Shown in pieces: positions 42,872 through 51,503 of a stretch of 64,000 nucleotides of DNA. How positions within the stretch are numbered: the stretch's first letter is position 1; every line of letters begins with the position of its first letter. The notes under the pieces were generated by a model that made no database searches, was not told where the DNA came from, and saw nothing but the letters and a program-made list of their open reading frames with translations. A program made the position numbers and the translations under genes. This DNA is from Pseudomonas sp. ABC1 (lineage in GTDB: Bacteria > Pseudomonadota > Gammaproteobacteria > Pseudomonadales > Pseudomonadaceae): assembly GCF_013395055.1 (NCBI RefSeq), contig NZ_CP058349.1:2975501-3039500 (forward strand), in the 5' to 3' direction.

Positions 42872-43540
42872 ATGCGTCGTTTTTCAGAGAACCGTAATCT
42901 TCGTTTGTACTCAGCAGATACTTTTCAGGGCCTGCCGATAATGGGTGAAAAAGGCCCTTTTATACTTGGATACCTTGAAGCCCTGAGTCGCACCATCAAC
43001 CTTGCACTTGATCAGTATCCTAGGGTGATTGCGTTCAGGGTGGACCTGCGTCTTCCGCGTTTTGGGGGTATTCCGGATGATGCGTTGTCAAACCGTGTGA
43101 TTAGTAGGTTCATCGAGTCGTTCAAAGCAAAAATTGAGCACAATCGTGAGAAAGCACGTGAGCAGAACAAGTACGCCCATGACTGCAGGGTGCGTTACGT
43201 CTGGGCGAGAGAGAGGAGCGAGGCAGGGCGACAGCATTACCACCTGCTGATCCTGCTCAACAGGGACGCCTACTACACAATCGGGCGGTTGCAGCCACAG
43301 AGGCCGAACATGATCAGCCGCATGCAGGAGGCTTGGGCCAGTGCGTTGAAGTGCGAGGTTGAGCAAGTGAGAGGCTTGGTACATATCCCGTCTAATGCGG
43401 AATACCGAGTAGACAGGGAGGTCCGGCCAGGGAATGTGGATTACTTACCTGATCTGTTTCATCGTGCCAGCTACCTTTGTAAAGCTGCGACGAAGCGTTA
43501 TGGGGAGGGCGCTCATGGCTTCGGATTCAGCCGAGGATAG
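42872..43540 (+). CDS. Inovirus Gp2/YagK-YfjJ-family protein (HUH-like)
   Basis: 222 residues: YPRVIAFRVDLRLP, then a metal-site-like RQHYHLLILLNRDAYY (HxH), and the late Cys/Tyr stretch RASYLCKAATKRYGEGAHGFGFSRG. These match the YfjJ/inovirus Gp2 group found in P4-like and CP4 elements and related to rolling-circle initiators. With AlpA upstream it marks a CP4-57-like satellite. Codon use is closer to the host than that of the 39.9-40.6 kb gene. Confidence 0.82.
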   Translation: MRRFSENRNLRLYSADTFQGLPIMGEKGPFILGYLEALSRTINLALDQYPRVIAFRVDLRLPRFGGIPDDALSNRVISRFIESFKAKIEHNREKAREQNKYAHDCRVRYVWARERSEAGRQHYHLLILLNRDAYYTIGRLQPQRPNMISRMQEAWASALKCEVEQVRGLVHIPSNAEYRVDREVRPGNVDYLPDLFHRASYLCKAATKRYGEGAHGFGFSRG

Positions 43541-43566
43541 AGGGTAAGTAGCTTGTTCCCAGTCCA

Positions 43567-43596
43567 GCCCTCAGGTCAGTTTGCCTTCCTGAGGGC
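43567..43596 (+). terminator. Hairpin after the Gp2-like gene
   Basis: GCCCTCAGG / CCTGAGGGC, perfect 9-bp stem with a 12-nt loop and no strong T-run; a probable transcription end 27 bp after the stop. Confidence 0.55.
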
Positions 43597-43779
43597 TTGG
43601 AGGGCTTTGTCACTGAGGACAAATTCGAGCCCCGAATTCAAATTCTTGTTGCGTTGACTTCCTACAGGCAAAGCATTCGCGCATATTCAAACGCGTGTGA
43701 ACGCCTTCCACTCAGTGTAAGCAGCAAGCGGAATCACTTGGTTTTTCACCGGTCATCGCGGGATTGGAATGTGGTCTGC

Positions 43780-44427
43780 CTAAGCAACAACCGGATAACA
43801 AGCATCACCCCATAGCGTTTCCGGGTTATCCAACATCAGCAAAATAATCACAGGCACCAGCTTGCCGAGGAGGTTCGAGCAGTCACGCAGTTGATCCCGG
43901 TTCACACTGCTGTTCCAGGTTGCGCCCCCATGCATTACCTGGTTACGCAATGTATAGATTCGATTGAACAGAACACCGAGTACTGCTGGGGTATTGCGGT
44001 TGGCTAACGCTTGCTGCGCTGCTCGTCGACCGCTGGCAAACCGCTCGGTCCACTGTTGCTCGCTGATCTTGCCGTTCTGGTTGTCCCAGAAACTCTGAAA
44101 TACGTAGGGGTTGTCCAGCAATGCGCGGATACTGCCTGAGAACTCGGACCAGACCAGGTTCTCGATCAGGTTGGCCGTGTCTAGCGCACAGAGTTTGTCC
44201 AGGAACGCCTTGAACGTGGACTGCTCGGAAAGTCGGAACTGCTCATCAATGTCCGTGGCATAGGCAGAGTTGAAGGCGATCCACAGAAAGATAAAGCGCC
44301 CATCAAGATCATCCGCCTGCTCGGCGCGATTCAGCCAGCTTAATGCGCGATGAACGCGCAAGGTGAGGTTGGGATGGTGGCCTTCACGTTCCTGGCGGTG
44401 ACGGGCTTTGAGTGCTTGATGGTCCAT
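43780..44427 (-). CDS. HEPN-domain protein (Apea-like)
   Basis: 215 residues, helical. Near residue 165 it has RNQVMHGGATW, the Rx4H catalytic motif of HEPN ribonucleases, preceded by FNRIYTL and an N-terminal FIFLWIAFNSAYA block typical of Apea-like HEPN proteins. Such proteins are common RNA-cutting effectors in defence and toxin systems. It is divergent from the nuclease-helicase operon. No partner antitoxin is obvious. Confidence 0.78.
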   Translation of the reverse strand: MDHQALKARHRQEREGHHPNLTLRVHRALSWLNRAEQADDLDGRFIFLWIAFNSAYATDIDEQFRLSEQSTFKAFLDKLCALDTANLIENLVWSEFSGSIRALLDNPYVFQSFWDNQNGKISEQQWTERFASGRRAAQQALANRNTPAVLGVLFNRIYTLRNQVMHGGATWNSSVNRDQLRDCSNLLGKLVPVIILLMLDNPETLWGDACYPVVA

Positions 44428-44560
44428 GAAGTGCCGATCCTTGAAGTCGTGGGCGGTCGGTAAAGAGGTAGCGTGTGCCTGAAAACTTTACAGGTGGCCG
44501 GGCCAATCGCCGCTGGCGTTGAAAAGCGTCTATTCAGGGCATTAGAACCTGCTCAATTTG

Positions 44561-44571
44561 TTTACCTGTAT
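44561..44571 (+). promoter_or_regulatory. TTTACCTGTAT element, copy 1
   Basis: Exact 11-mer 76 bp before the start of the 493-residue gene. The same 11-mer occurs at 51141, 59687 and 60723. It is either a conserved promoter part or a regulator site. Confidence 0.6.
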
Positions 44572-44646
44572 GAACAGACAACGTGGACGTGGCCTGCCAT
44601 TTTGCTTAGGGTATGGCCATTCGACATTGCCCGCAAGGCGGCTTGC

Positions 44647-46128
44647 ATGAAGCGTGAACAGTTCCTGGCACAACCCGAAGTGGAATCTTTCGTTGCATGG
44701 CTGGCAGCCAACTTGCCGGCGCTCACGTTCAAGCTGCGCTTCAAGTCCAGCAAGTTTGTACCTGGCGGTTTGACGGTTGATGTCCAGGGGATTGAGCGGG
44801 TACTTGAGCACTATCGCTGGAAGGCAAGCTGGCACGACTCCAACCAGAGTGTGGTTGAGTCTGAAACCTGGGCTGAAACCCAACGCTCTTTGGGGCAACT
44901 GCGTGAGTGGCTGACGAGTGCGGTCAACGCAGGTGATGAGCAACAAGCGCTTCAGGCGTGTTTGCAGATTCTTCGTTGGGGCGGCGTGCGGGGCGCCATA
45001 CCGTTCTTGCACCGGCTGGCGGCCAAAGGCGAGTTGTCGGGCTACCTGAATAAGATGGCCGGACTCATGACGCTCGAGGGTGACAATGACCTGGATGACC
45101 TCGACGCTAGCAGTGTCGAGCGTTTCGATTCTGGACTGACCAAGATTCACGCCTTGCTCGATTTGTCCGGTTCTCCAATCTATGACAGCCGTGTGGGCGC
45201 TGCGATTGCCATGTTGTATTCGCTGTTTCGCCAGCAGTGGGCGGGGCGTGGTAAACCCTTGCTGATGTTCCCGTCCGGCGGCGCGCGAGGCAGCCAGATC
45301 CGCAACCCGGGAGCGTTCCTGAACAGCGTGGCGGCGCCGCAGTTTTCGACGATCGACTATGCCGAGTGGGCGCGTTGGCAAGTGCGCTTGGGCTGGATTA
45401 TTCGAGCGCTGCTCGAGCGTACCAATTGGTTTGCTGGGCAAGGGACTCTCCCCGCGCGTTGCCATGCCCTCGAGGCCAGCCTGTTCATGCTTGGCTATGA
45501 CCTTCGCTGCTTTGGTCTGGCGCTGGCGTCTAATTCCATAGCGGGTAAGCCAGAAGTCGAGGCGCAGGACTGCGAGCGTGGAGGCAATAATTGGGTGCCC
45601 ACGGGGCATCCTTTCAGCCAGGTTCTCAAGGATTATCTGGCCTTCCGCTACAGCGGTGCTCTCGATAACAAAGCCTCGTTTGTTGAATGGCTGGTGGCCC
45701 AGCCGCGTGACGAGAAGCCGCTCACGCGTACCACTGCACAGGGCTACTGTTTCCCGTTTTCCATTGAAGAGTTCGACTTGTTCGGCCGACCGCTTGCACA
45801 GCTTGAGCGCATCGTCGCCGGTGGTGAGGACGGATTGCGTGCGGCCCTGGCTACCGAGGCCCTCGAGCCGTTCACAGTCGGTGATGAGCGCGTCAGTGTC
45901 TGCTTGGTGGATGTGTTGATCACGGGCAACGCGTATGCGCGAGCGACGACCGACAAGGATCGTGTCGACTACATCGTGAGTGCCGGCTATGCCGGTACCG
46001 AGAACTCTGCAAGGACACTCATGGCCCTGGGGCGTAACGTGGGCAAGCACTTCGGCCTGCTTGATGCGCAGCACTCGCCAACGAGTCTGTTCGAGCAGTT
46101 TTACCAGGACTGCTCGCTCGACGCCTGA
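44647..46128 (+). CDS. Large protein of unknown function, partner of the nuclease-helicase
   Basis: 493 residues from MKREQFLAQPEVESFVAWLAANLP; AAGG precedes the ATG. No nuclease, ATPase or membrane motif seen. Notable stretches are GKPLLMFPSGGARGSQIRNPGAFLNSVAAPQF, WAGRGKP and GYCFPFSIEEFDLFGRPLAQLE. It lies 65 bp before the helicase gene in the same direction and probably in one operon with it. The plus-strand frame is preferred over a similar-length antisense frame because it has normal protein composition and fits the operon. Confidence 0.72.
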   Translation: MKREQFLAQPEVESFVAWLAANLPALTFKLRFKSSKFVPGGLTVDVQGIERVLEHYRWKASWHDSNQSVVESETWAETQRSLGQLREWLTSAVNAGDEQQALQACLQILRWGGVRGAIPFLHRLAAKGELSGYLNKMAGLMTLEGDNDLDDLDASSVERFDSGLTKIHALLDLSGSPIYDSRVGAAIAMLYSLFRQQWAGRGKPLLMFPSGGARGSQIRNPGAFLNSVAAPQFSTIDYAEWARWQVRLGWIIRALLERTNWFAGQGTLPARCHALEASLFMLGYDLRCFGLALASNSIAGKPEVEAQDCERGGNNWVPTGHPFSQVLKDYLAFRYSGALDNKASFVEWLVAQPRDEKPLTRTTAQGYCFPFSIEEFDLFGRPLAQLERIVAGGEDGLRAALATEALEPFTVGDERVSVCLVDVLITGNAYARATTDKDRVDYIVSAGYAGTENSARTLMALGRNVGKHFGLLDAQHSPTSLFEQFYQDCSLDA

Positions 46129-46193
46129 GCAACACACGCAACATTTGCGCAGCACCATGTGCCCCTTGGCCTTTCACAGGGTGGAATACAACC

Positions 46194-49100
46194 ATGCAAA
46201 CCCGGAACGGCGTTCAGTTGTATTCCGCCTCAGACATCTGTGGTTTTCTGGAGTGCCAGCACCTAACGGCACTGGACCTTCAGCATCTTGTTGCCCCTAT
46301 GGAAAAAGCGCCGGCAAGCGAGCAGAACCGCCTGATCCAGGGCAAGGGGCTCGCTCATGAAGCGACGTTTCTTGAACGACTCAAACGCGAAAATGCTCAC
46401 GTAGTCGACATTGCCGAGGGCAATCCGAGTTTCGCGCGGCGGGTGGAACTGACCATTGAGGCCATGAAGGCTGGTGCGGACATCATCTTCCAGGCTTCGC
46501 TCCAGGAAGGTGCCTTTATTGGGCATGCCGACTTCCTGCGTAAGGTGCCGCGGGCGTCGACGCTGGGCGATCATAGCTATGAGGTGATCGACACCAAGCT
46601 GGCCAAGTCTGCAAAGGCCAAGTTCCTTGTGCAGGTTGCGCTTTACTCGCGAATGCTGATTGCAATCCAGGGCATACAGCCGCAGTTCATGTATGTCGTA
46701 CTGGGTGATTCTGCGCGTACGGAGCAGGCGTTTCGGGTCGCTGACTACGCCGATTATCTGGAGCAAGTGCTGCAGCGTTTCACGGCGTTCGTGAACGGTG
46801 ACGGACAACCTGTGACGTACCCGGAGCCATGCGGGCATTGCGGGTTTTGTGTGTGGCGCGATCGCTGTGACGAACAACGGCTGCAAGACGATCACCTCTC
46901 GGCAGTCGCCGGCATCAGCCGCTCGCAAATCAAGAAATTGCAGGCTGGTGGAGTGACCACATTGCAGCAGTTGGCGAACAGTACCGATGACTTGCGCATC
47001 CCCAAGTTGCAAGTGGAGTCGCTGGGCAAGTTGCGCCATCAGGCGCGTTTGCAGTTCCAGGGGCGTTCCAGTGATGGCCCGTTGTTCGAGTTTCTGCCGG
47101 TCGTGGGGAAAAGGCGTGGTTTTAGCCGAATGCCCACGGCGGTTGAAGGCGATCTGTTTTTCGACATGGAGGGCAATCCGCTGGAGGAGGGCGGCCTGGA
47201 ATATCTCTTCGGTCTGTATATCGACGAAGGTGGCCAACAATCCTTCAAACCCTTCTGGGCACATAGCCGAGAGGAAGAAAAGATCGCGTTCGAGCAGTTC
47301 ATCGACTGGGTCATCGCCCACCTCAAGCGTTACCCCAGCGCACATGTCTACCACTATGCCAGCTATGAAGAGACGGCCATCAAGCGCCTGATGAGCCAGC
47401 ACGGTACACGCGAGGCACAAGTGGACTGGTTGCTGCGCAACGGCAAGCTGGTCGACCTCTACAAGGTCGTGCGCGAAGCGATCCGGGTGTCTGAGCCCAG
47501 CTACTCGATCAAGAACATCGAGCATTTTTACATGGGGCAGCGCGACGGGGACGTTACCAATGCCGGTGCGAGCATCGTGTTTTATGAGCGTTGGAAAGAG
47601 ACTGGCGAGTCGGCGTTGCTCGAGCAGATCGAGCGGTACAACGAAGACGACGTGCTATCCACCTATCTTCTGCGCAACTGGCTTTTGAGCATTAAACCTT
47701 CGGATGCGAGCACTCTTTCCGAGCCTGAAGCAGAAAGCGAGAAAGCTGTAGCGGAACAAAAGGAGATCGAGGTTCGTCTGGAAAGCTATCGCGATCGTTT
47801 GCTCGCTGGCTTGTCCGCCGCCGAATGTGCTCTGAGCGAAGCGGATCAAGTCAGGTTGCTCACCTTCCAACTGCTCGACTTCCACCGTCGGGCAGACAAG
47901 CCGACATGGTGGCAGTTGTTCAGTCGTCAGGACATGACCACTGAGGAGCTGCTGGAGGATATCGAGAGCCTGGCCGGTTTGCGGCGTACAAAAACGCCGC
48001 CCGAACCGATCAAGAAATCATTTCTGTTTGAATACAGTTTCGAACCTCAAGAAAGCAAGATGCGCACGGGTTCCCAAGGCGTCATCACCGAGTCCCTGGC
48101 CAATGTGCAGTTGGTTAACCTGGACAGTCACGCGTGTCTGGCGATGTTCAAAGCCACCGCGAACAAAGCGCCACCGGATGACTTCGACATGATTCCCGGC
48201 AGGCCGATTCCATCGACTTCGCTGCGCGAGGCACTGTTTCGCTATGCCGACAGCGTCTTGGCCGGTGAGCAGCGCTTCCAGGCGGTGGCGGACTTTCTCC
48301 ATCGACGCGTTCCACGGGTGAAAGACGTCCAGCCGGGTGCGCCACTGCTGGATCCACGCCTGACGACGACGGATGCCATCAAGCAGGTGGTACGCAACCT
48401 CGAGAACAGCGTGCTGTTTATTCAGGGGCCACCGGGTGCCGGCAAGACCTACACGGGCTCGCACGTCATTGTTGACCTGCTCAAAGCAGGCAAGCGCATC
48501 GGTGTGACCTCCAATTCGCACCATGCCATCAACAACCTGTTGGCTGCTGTTGAGTCTCGTGCACAAGCAGAGGGCGTTGCATTCAAGGGGTTGAAAAAGT
48601 CATCGGAGGGAGATGGCACTGAGTTCACTGGTCGCTGCATTCGCTCCATCGAAGACAAAAAGGATTTCCTTGATGCCTGGGGGCCGGGAATTGACCTGAC
48701 TGCGGGTACCGCCTGGCTATTTGCCGACGAGACCTTCACCGAGGCGTTGGATTACCTCTTCATCGACGAGGCCGGGCAAGTGAGCGTGGCGAACCTGGTC
48801 ACCATGGGCATTGCGGCACGCAACATCGTCTTGATGGGAGACCAGATGCAATTGTCGCAACCCGTGCAAGGCGTGCACCCTGGCCGTTCCGGTGACTCTA
48901 TCCTCGATTATCTGCTGGATGGCACGCCCACCATTGCGCCTGACCGTGGGGTGTTTCTGGCGCAAACCTGGCGGATGCATCCGCACGTTTGCTCATTCAT
49001 TTCTCATGCGGTGTACGAAGGTCAGCTGTCGTCGGCACCAGGAGCCGAGCGGCAGGTGTTGCGACTGGATGGCCAGCGCCCGGACGTACCGGGCAGCGGA

Positions 49101-49604
49101 CTGATGTTTTGCCCTGTTGAGCACGACGGCAACGGCCAGAGTTCCGATGAAGAAGCCGCGTACGTCAAAGCGCTGTACACGTACTTTCTGCAGCAGCGCT
49201 TTGTGGATAACACCGGCGAGGAGCACGCGGTGTCTCTCGAAAACATCCTTGTCGTGGCGCCCTACAATTTGCAGGTACAGCTGTTGAAGCAAGTGCTGCC
49301 GGCGGGTGCGCGCGTCGGCACTGTGGATAAGTTTCAGGGGCAAGAGGCAGAGATTGTCATCGTCTCGATGGCGACGTCGAATGAAGACTACCTGCCCAGG
49401 GACATCGGCTTCCTGTACTCGAAAAACCGTTTGAATGTAGCAGTCAGTCGGGCGAAGTCGCTGGCTTGTATCGTCGCCAGTCCTGATCTGATGGCCATTC
49501 GTTGCCAGACGCCGCAAGACATGAACCTGGTCAACGGCTTGTGCATGGCGGTCAGGTTCGGAACGGTCGACGAAACCCGTCAATCCCAAGAGGTTGTGCT
49601 ATGA
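46194..49604 (+). CDS. TM0106-family RecB/Cas4-like nuclease fused to a DNA2/UPF1-type helicase
   Basis: 1136 residues. N-terminal PD-(D/E)xK nuclease (GHADFLRKV near 106, EVIDTKLAKSAKAKFLVQVALYSRML near 125) with an N-terminal Cys (ICGFLEC) and a later cluster CGHCGFCVWRDRC near 215, the layout of the Fe-S domain in Cas4/Dna2/AddB. Next, an RNase H-like segment (LFFDMEGNPLEEGGLEYLFGLYI, near 322). Then an SF1B helicase: Walker A GPPGAGKT near 745, Walker B LFIDEAG near 855, late motifs VGTVDKFQGQEAEIVIVSM and NVAVSRAKSL. It should resect or destroy DNA in an ATP-driven way. Confidence 0.88.
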   Translation: MQTRNGVQLYSASDICGFLECQHLTALDLQHLVAPMEKAPASEQNRLIQGKGLAHEATFLERLKRENAHVVDIAEGNPSFARRVELTIEAMKAGADIIFQASLQEGAFIGHADFLRKVPRASTLGDHSYEVIDTKLAKSAKAKFLVQVALYSRMLIAIQGIQPQFMYVVLGDSARTEQAFRVADYADYLEQVLQRFTAFVNGDGQPVTYPEPCGHCGFCVWRDRCDEQRLQDDHLSAVAGISRSQIKKLQAGGVTTLQQLANSTDDLRIPKLQVESLGKLRHQARLQFQGRSSDGPLFEFLPVVGKRRGFSRMPTAVEGDLFFDMEGNPLEEGGLEYLFGLYIDEGGQQSFKPFWAHSREEEKIAFEQFIDWVIAHLKRYPSAHVYHYASYEETAIKRLMSQHGTREAQVDWLLRNGKLVDLYKVVREAIRVSEPSYSIKNIEHFYMGQRDGDVTNAGASIVFYERWKETGESALLEQIERYNEDDVLSTYLLRNWLLSIKPSDASTLSEPEAESEKAVAEQKEIEVRLESYRDRLLAGLSAAECALSEADQVRLLTFQLLDFHRRADKPTWWQLFSRQDMTTEELLEDIESLAGLRRTKTPPEPIKKSFLFEYSFEPQESKMRTGSQGVITESLANVQLVNLDSHACLAMFKATANKAPPDDFDMIPGRPIPSTSLREALFRYADSVLAGEQRFQAVADFLHRRVPRVKDVQPGAPLLDPRLTTTDAIKQVVRNLENSVLFIQGPPGAGKTYTGSHVIVDLLKAGKRIGVTSNSHHAINNLLAAVESRAQAEGVAFKGLKKSSEGDGTEFTGRCIRSIEDKKDFLDAWGPGIDLTAGTAWLFADETFTEALDYLFIDEAGQVSVANLVTMGIAARNIVLMGDQMQLSQPVQGVHPGRSGDSILDYLLDGTPTIAPDRGVFLAQTWRMHPHVCSFISHAVYEGQLSSAPGAERQVLRLDGQRPDVPGSGLMFCPVEHDGNGQSSDEEAAYVKALYTYFLQQRFVDNTGEEHAVSLENILVVAPYNLQVQLLKQVLPAGARVGTVDKFQGQEAEIVIVSMATSNEDYLPRDIGFLYSKNRLNVAVSRAKSLACIVASPDLMAIRCQTPQDMNLVNGLCMAVRFGTVDETRQSQEVVL

Positions 49605-49720
49605 AAAATCTGTTCGCAATTATCGGTGTCATCGTCGTTGCCAAGAAGGGCTACGAGTTTGTCCGTGAATACATGGAGATGAAACAGGAGCTGGACCGAC
49701 GTGCCTCTGATTCGGCCTGA
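49601..49720 (+). CDS. 39-residue membrane peptide coupled to the helicase
   Basis: MKNLFAIIGVIVVAKKGYEFVREYMEMKQELDRRASDSA: one short hydrophobic helix, then a charged helix. The ATG overlaps the helicase stop (ATGA), so it is translationally coupled, which supports it being real despite its size. Confidence 0.6.
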   Translation: MKNLFAIIGVIVVAKKGYEFVREYMEMKQELDRRASDSA

Positions 49721-49833
49721 CAAACGCCGATAACGTCGACAACTCCGTCCTTTTTCTGCTTCCAACGGGTGTCTGCTTGGGCCAAGTTGGCGCGACCGTT
49801 CAGCTAAGGTCCCATTTCAACGCGAGGTTCGTG

Positions 49834-50046
49834 ATGTGTAACGATCAAGAGGATGGTCACTCGGATGACCCAGCACCTGCGCAAGTTGAAACCGAGGGTG
49901 AGGTCGAATACAGCGAGGAATTCGCCGCCATGATCCTGGAGCAGGAGGCGAAGGGCTGCTTCCAGGAAATTGACGTCGATGACATGCTCGCTCTGCTCGA
50001 CTGCATGATCATCGAGGCCCAAGGCATGGGGCGGAAGCTACAGTGA
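49834..50046 (+). CDS. Small acidic protein
   Basis: 70 residues, MCNDQEDGHSDDPAPAQVETEGEVEYSEEFAAMILEQEAKGCFQEIDVDDMLALLDCMIIEAQGMGRKLQ. Strongly acidic N-terminal half. GAGG lies 7 nt before the ATG. Unknown; small acidic proteins in defence loci can be inhibitors or DNA mimics, but nothing here proves that. Confidence 0.55.
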   Translation: MCNDQEDGHSDDPAPAQVETEGEVEYSEEFAAMILEQEAKGCFQEIDVDDMLALLDCMIIEAQGMGRKLQ

Positions 50047-50241
50047 CTGGGGACAGCCCTGACTGTTGATACAGATGTCGCCAGCCGGTATGGCTGAAAT
50101 CCTCGACGGTTGGATCTCTTCTTGGCTGGCCGTGGGTGAGTCGTCCTCCGAATAGGGTTGAGCAGATACACCCGCGGCTGAACGAGCATTAGCTGGCCAT
50201 CGACTCGGGACGTCATGCCCCTCGTCTCAGGGATTTGAGCG

Positions 50242-51117
50242 TCAGTCATTCATCAGCCACGGCCTCAGTTCCTTGAGGTTGCTCACCACAATTTGCTGGG
50301 CCTCAGGGCTCGTCGCCAGGTTGCGCGGGTCGATCCGATAACGCATCAACACATACTTCACCAAGGCCCTGCGGCTGGGCACCACCAATTGTCCTTGCGT
50401 CATTCCGAAGTCGGTTTCAATGATTGCCTTCTGTGCCTCGTTCAATCGCCCATCGGGCTCGAAGATAACCGGAATCTCGACATTCCAGTCTTCATCCAGC
50501 TCCCGTGTATTCGGCGATTCGTCGAGCAGGTCCGGCTGCCCGCGCAGGCGGCTGAGCACGAAGTCGCGGTACTGGCCATTCTTTTCGCAGTAAGCCCGCA
50601 CATGCCAACGCATGCCGGTGTAGACCAGCGTGTGAGGGGCGATGAGGCGAACCTCTACGTTCGGGGTATTAAACGACACGTACTCGGTTTCCAGGCGCAG
50701 GCCTTCGCGGCAAGCCTTGAGCAAGGGGCGCAGGATCTCCGGCCGAATGGGGCGATCCGGCACTTCCAACACTTTGGTGTGCGCATAGGCCAGTGCCAGT
50801 CCGTCGATGTGCGGGGCACGCTCATTGTTCTGATAGAGCAGGTGCAAATAGGCACTGGCACTGTCGTCGATGAACAGGGGTTTGAACTGCTTGCTCGGCA
50901 CATACCCTTTGAGCTGCTTGTCATATGTCAAGTTTTTGGGCGCATGCTCGCTGATGTAAGTATTGATGTCCTTGGACGCCTGCTGGCGGCTGATGCCAAA
51001 GCTCTGCATCAAGTGCCCCGTGGTCAGCCTGCCTTCCCACCAGGTAACGGTCTCGATCAAACGATAGCGAAGTGCCAGGTCCCAGCGTACCTGTTCAATG
51101 GATTGCTTGCGTTTCAT
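50242..51117 (-). CDS. WYL-domain transcriptional regulator (BrxR/CapW-like)
   Basis: 291 residues. N-terminal winged helix (GRLTTGHLMQSFGISRQQASKDINTYI, about 28-55), a central WYL-type SH3-like domain (VEVRLIAPHTLVYTGMRWHVRAYCEKNGQYRDFVLSRL, about 152-190) and a C-terminal dimerisation part. This is the arrangement of BrxR, which represses BREX and other defence genes. It is divergent from the small membrane protein; GTCTA-CATTC-TAGAC lies 37 bp upstream as a likely operator. A truncated duplicate lies at 60.4-60.7 kb beside the BREX genes. Confidence 0.87.
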   Translation of the reverse strand: MKRKQSIEQVRWDLALRYRLIETVTWWEGRLTTGHLMQSFGISRQQASKDINTYISEHAPKNLTYDKQLKGYVPSKQFKPLFIDDSASAYLHLLYQNNERAPHIDGLALAYAHTKVLEVPDRPIRPEILRPLLKACREGLRLETEYVSFNTPNVEVRLIAPHTLVYTGMRWHVRAYCEKNGQYRDFVLSRLRGQPDLLDESPNTRELDEDWNVEIPVIFEPDGRLNEAQKAIIETDFGMTQGQLVVPSRRALVKYVLMRYRIDPRNLATSPEAQQIVVSNLKELRPWLMND

Positions 51118-51140
51118 ACCCTCTCCATGTGCGCGAATAC

Positions 51141-51168
51141 TTTACCTGTATAAGTCTACATTCTAGAC
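51141..51168. promoter_or_regulatory. TTTACCTGTAT element (copy 2) plus GTCTA-N5-TAGAC palindrome
   Basis: Between the divergent WYL gene and the small membrane gene. Both parts are conserved in the duplicate at 60723-60750 (where the middle of the palindrome differs, CATTA for CATTC, but both arms are kept). Conservation of the arms suggests an operator for the WYL regulator. Confidence 0.65.
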
Positions 51169-51236
51169 CTGTCGTTAATCACTACATATCGTGTGTCTGT
51201 CTTCGAAATAAGTTGAAGTCACGAAAGGAAGTGGAC

Positions 51237-51494
51237 ATGACTATGTCTGAAGCGGTTTCGACAGGGGCGCTGGTGTTGATCGGGATGATCCTGACGGTGC
51301 TCCTGATGCAGTACCTGAGGTTGCGAGAAATCTGGCACGTGGCGCTCGCCTGTCGCAAGGACGCGCGTTGGGCGCGGATCTGGGAAATGGAAAACCGGGA
51401 GCTACGTTCGGCACTGCGTGCTGAGAAAAGGCACATCGAGCAGTTGCAAAGCAAGCTCATGATTTTGCAGAACTTGATCTGTGCAGAGCGATAA
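51237..51494 (+). CDS. Small membrane-anchored coiled-coil protein
   Basis: 85 residues. One N-terminal membrane helix (ALVLIGMILTVLLMQYL), then a coiled coil (WEMENRELRSALRAEKRHIEQLQSKLMILQNL). AAGGAAG precedes the ATG. It is 9 bp upstream of the glycohydrolase gene. A decayed duplicate lies at 60817-61039. Function unknown. Confidence 0.68.
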   Translation: MTMSEAVSTGALVLIGMILTVLLMQYLRLREIWHVALACRKDARWARIWEMENRELRSALRAEKRHIEQLQSKLMILQNLICAER

Positions 51495-51503
51495 GAGAAG
51501 GGC

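Noticed and set aside
43597..43815. 72-residue plus-strand frame between the Gp2-like gene and the HEPN gene
   Set aside because: No start signal, overlaps the end of the HEPN gene and has no recognisable feature.
44542..46158. A 538-residue minus-strand reading frame opposite the 493-residue gene
   Set aside because: Arg/Gln/Leu-rich composition without domains, no ribosome site, and it would cover the whole operon gene on the other strand. It is a codon-bias shadow.
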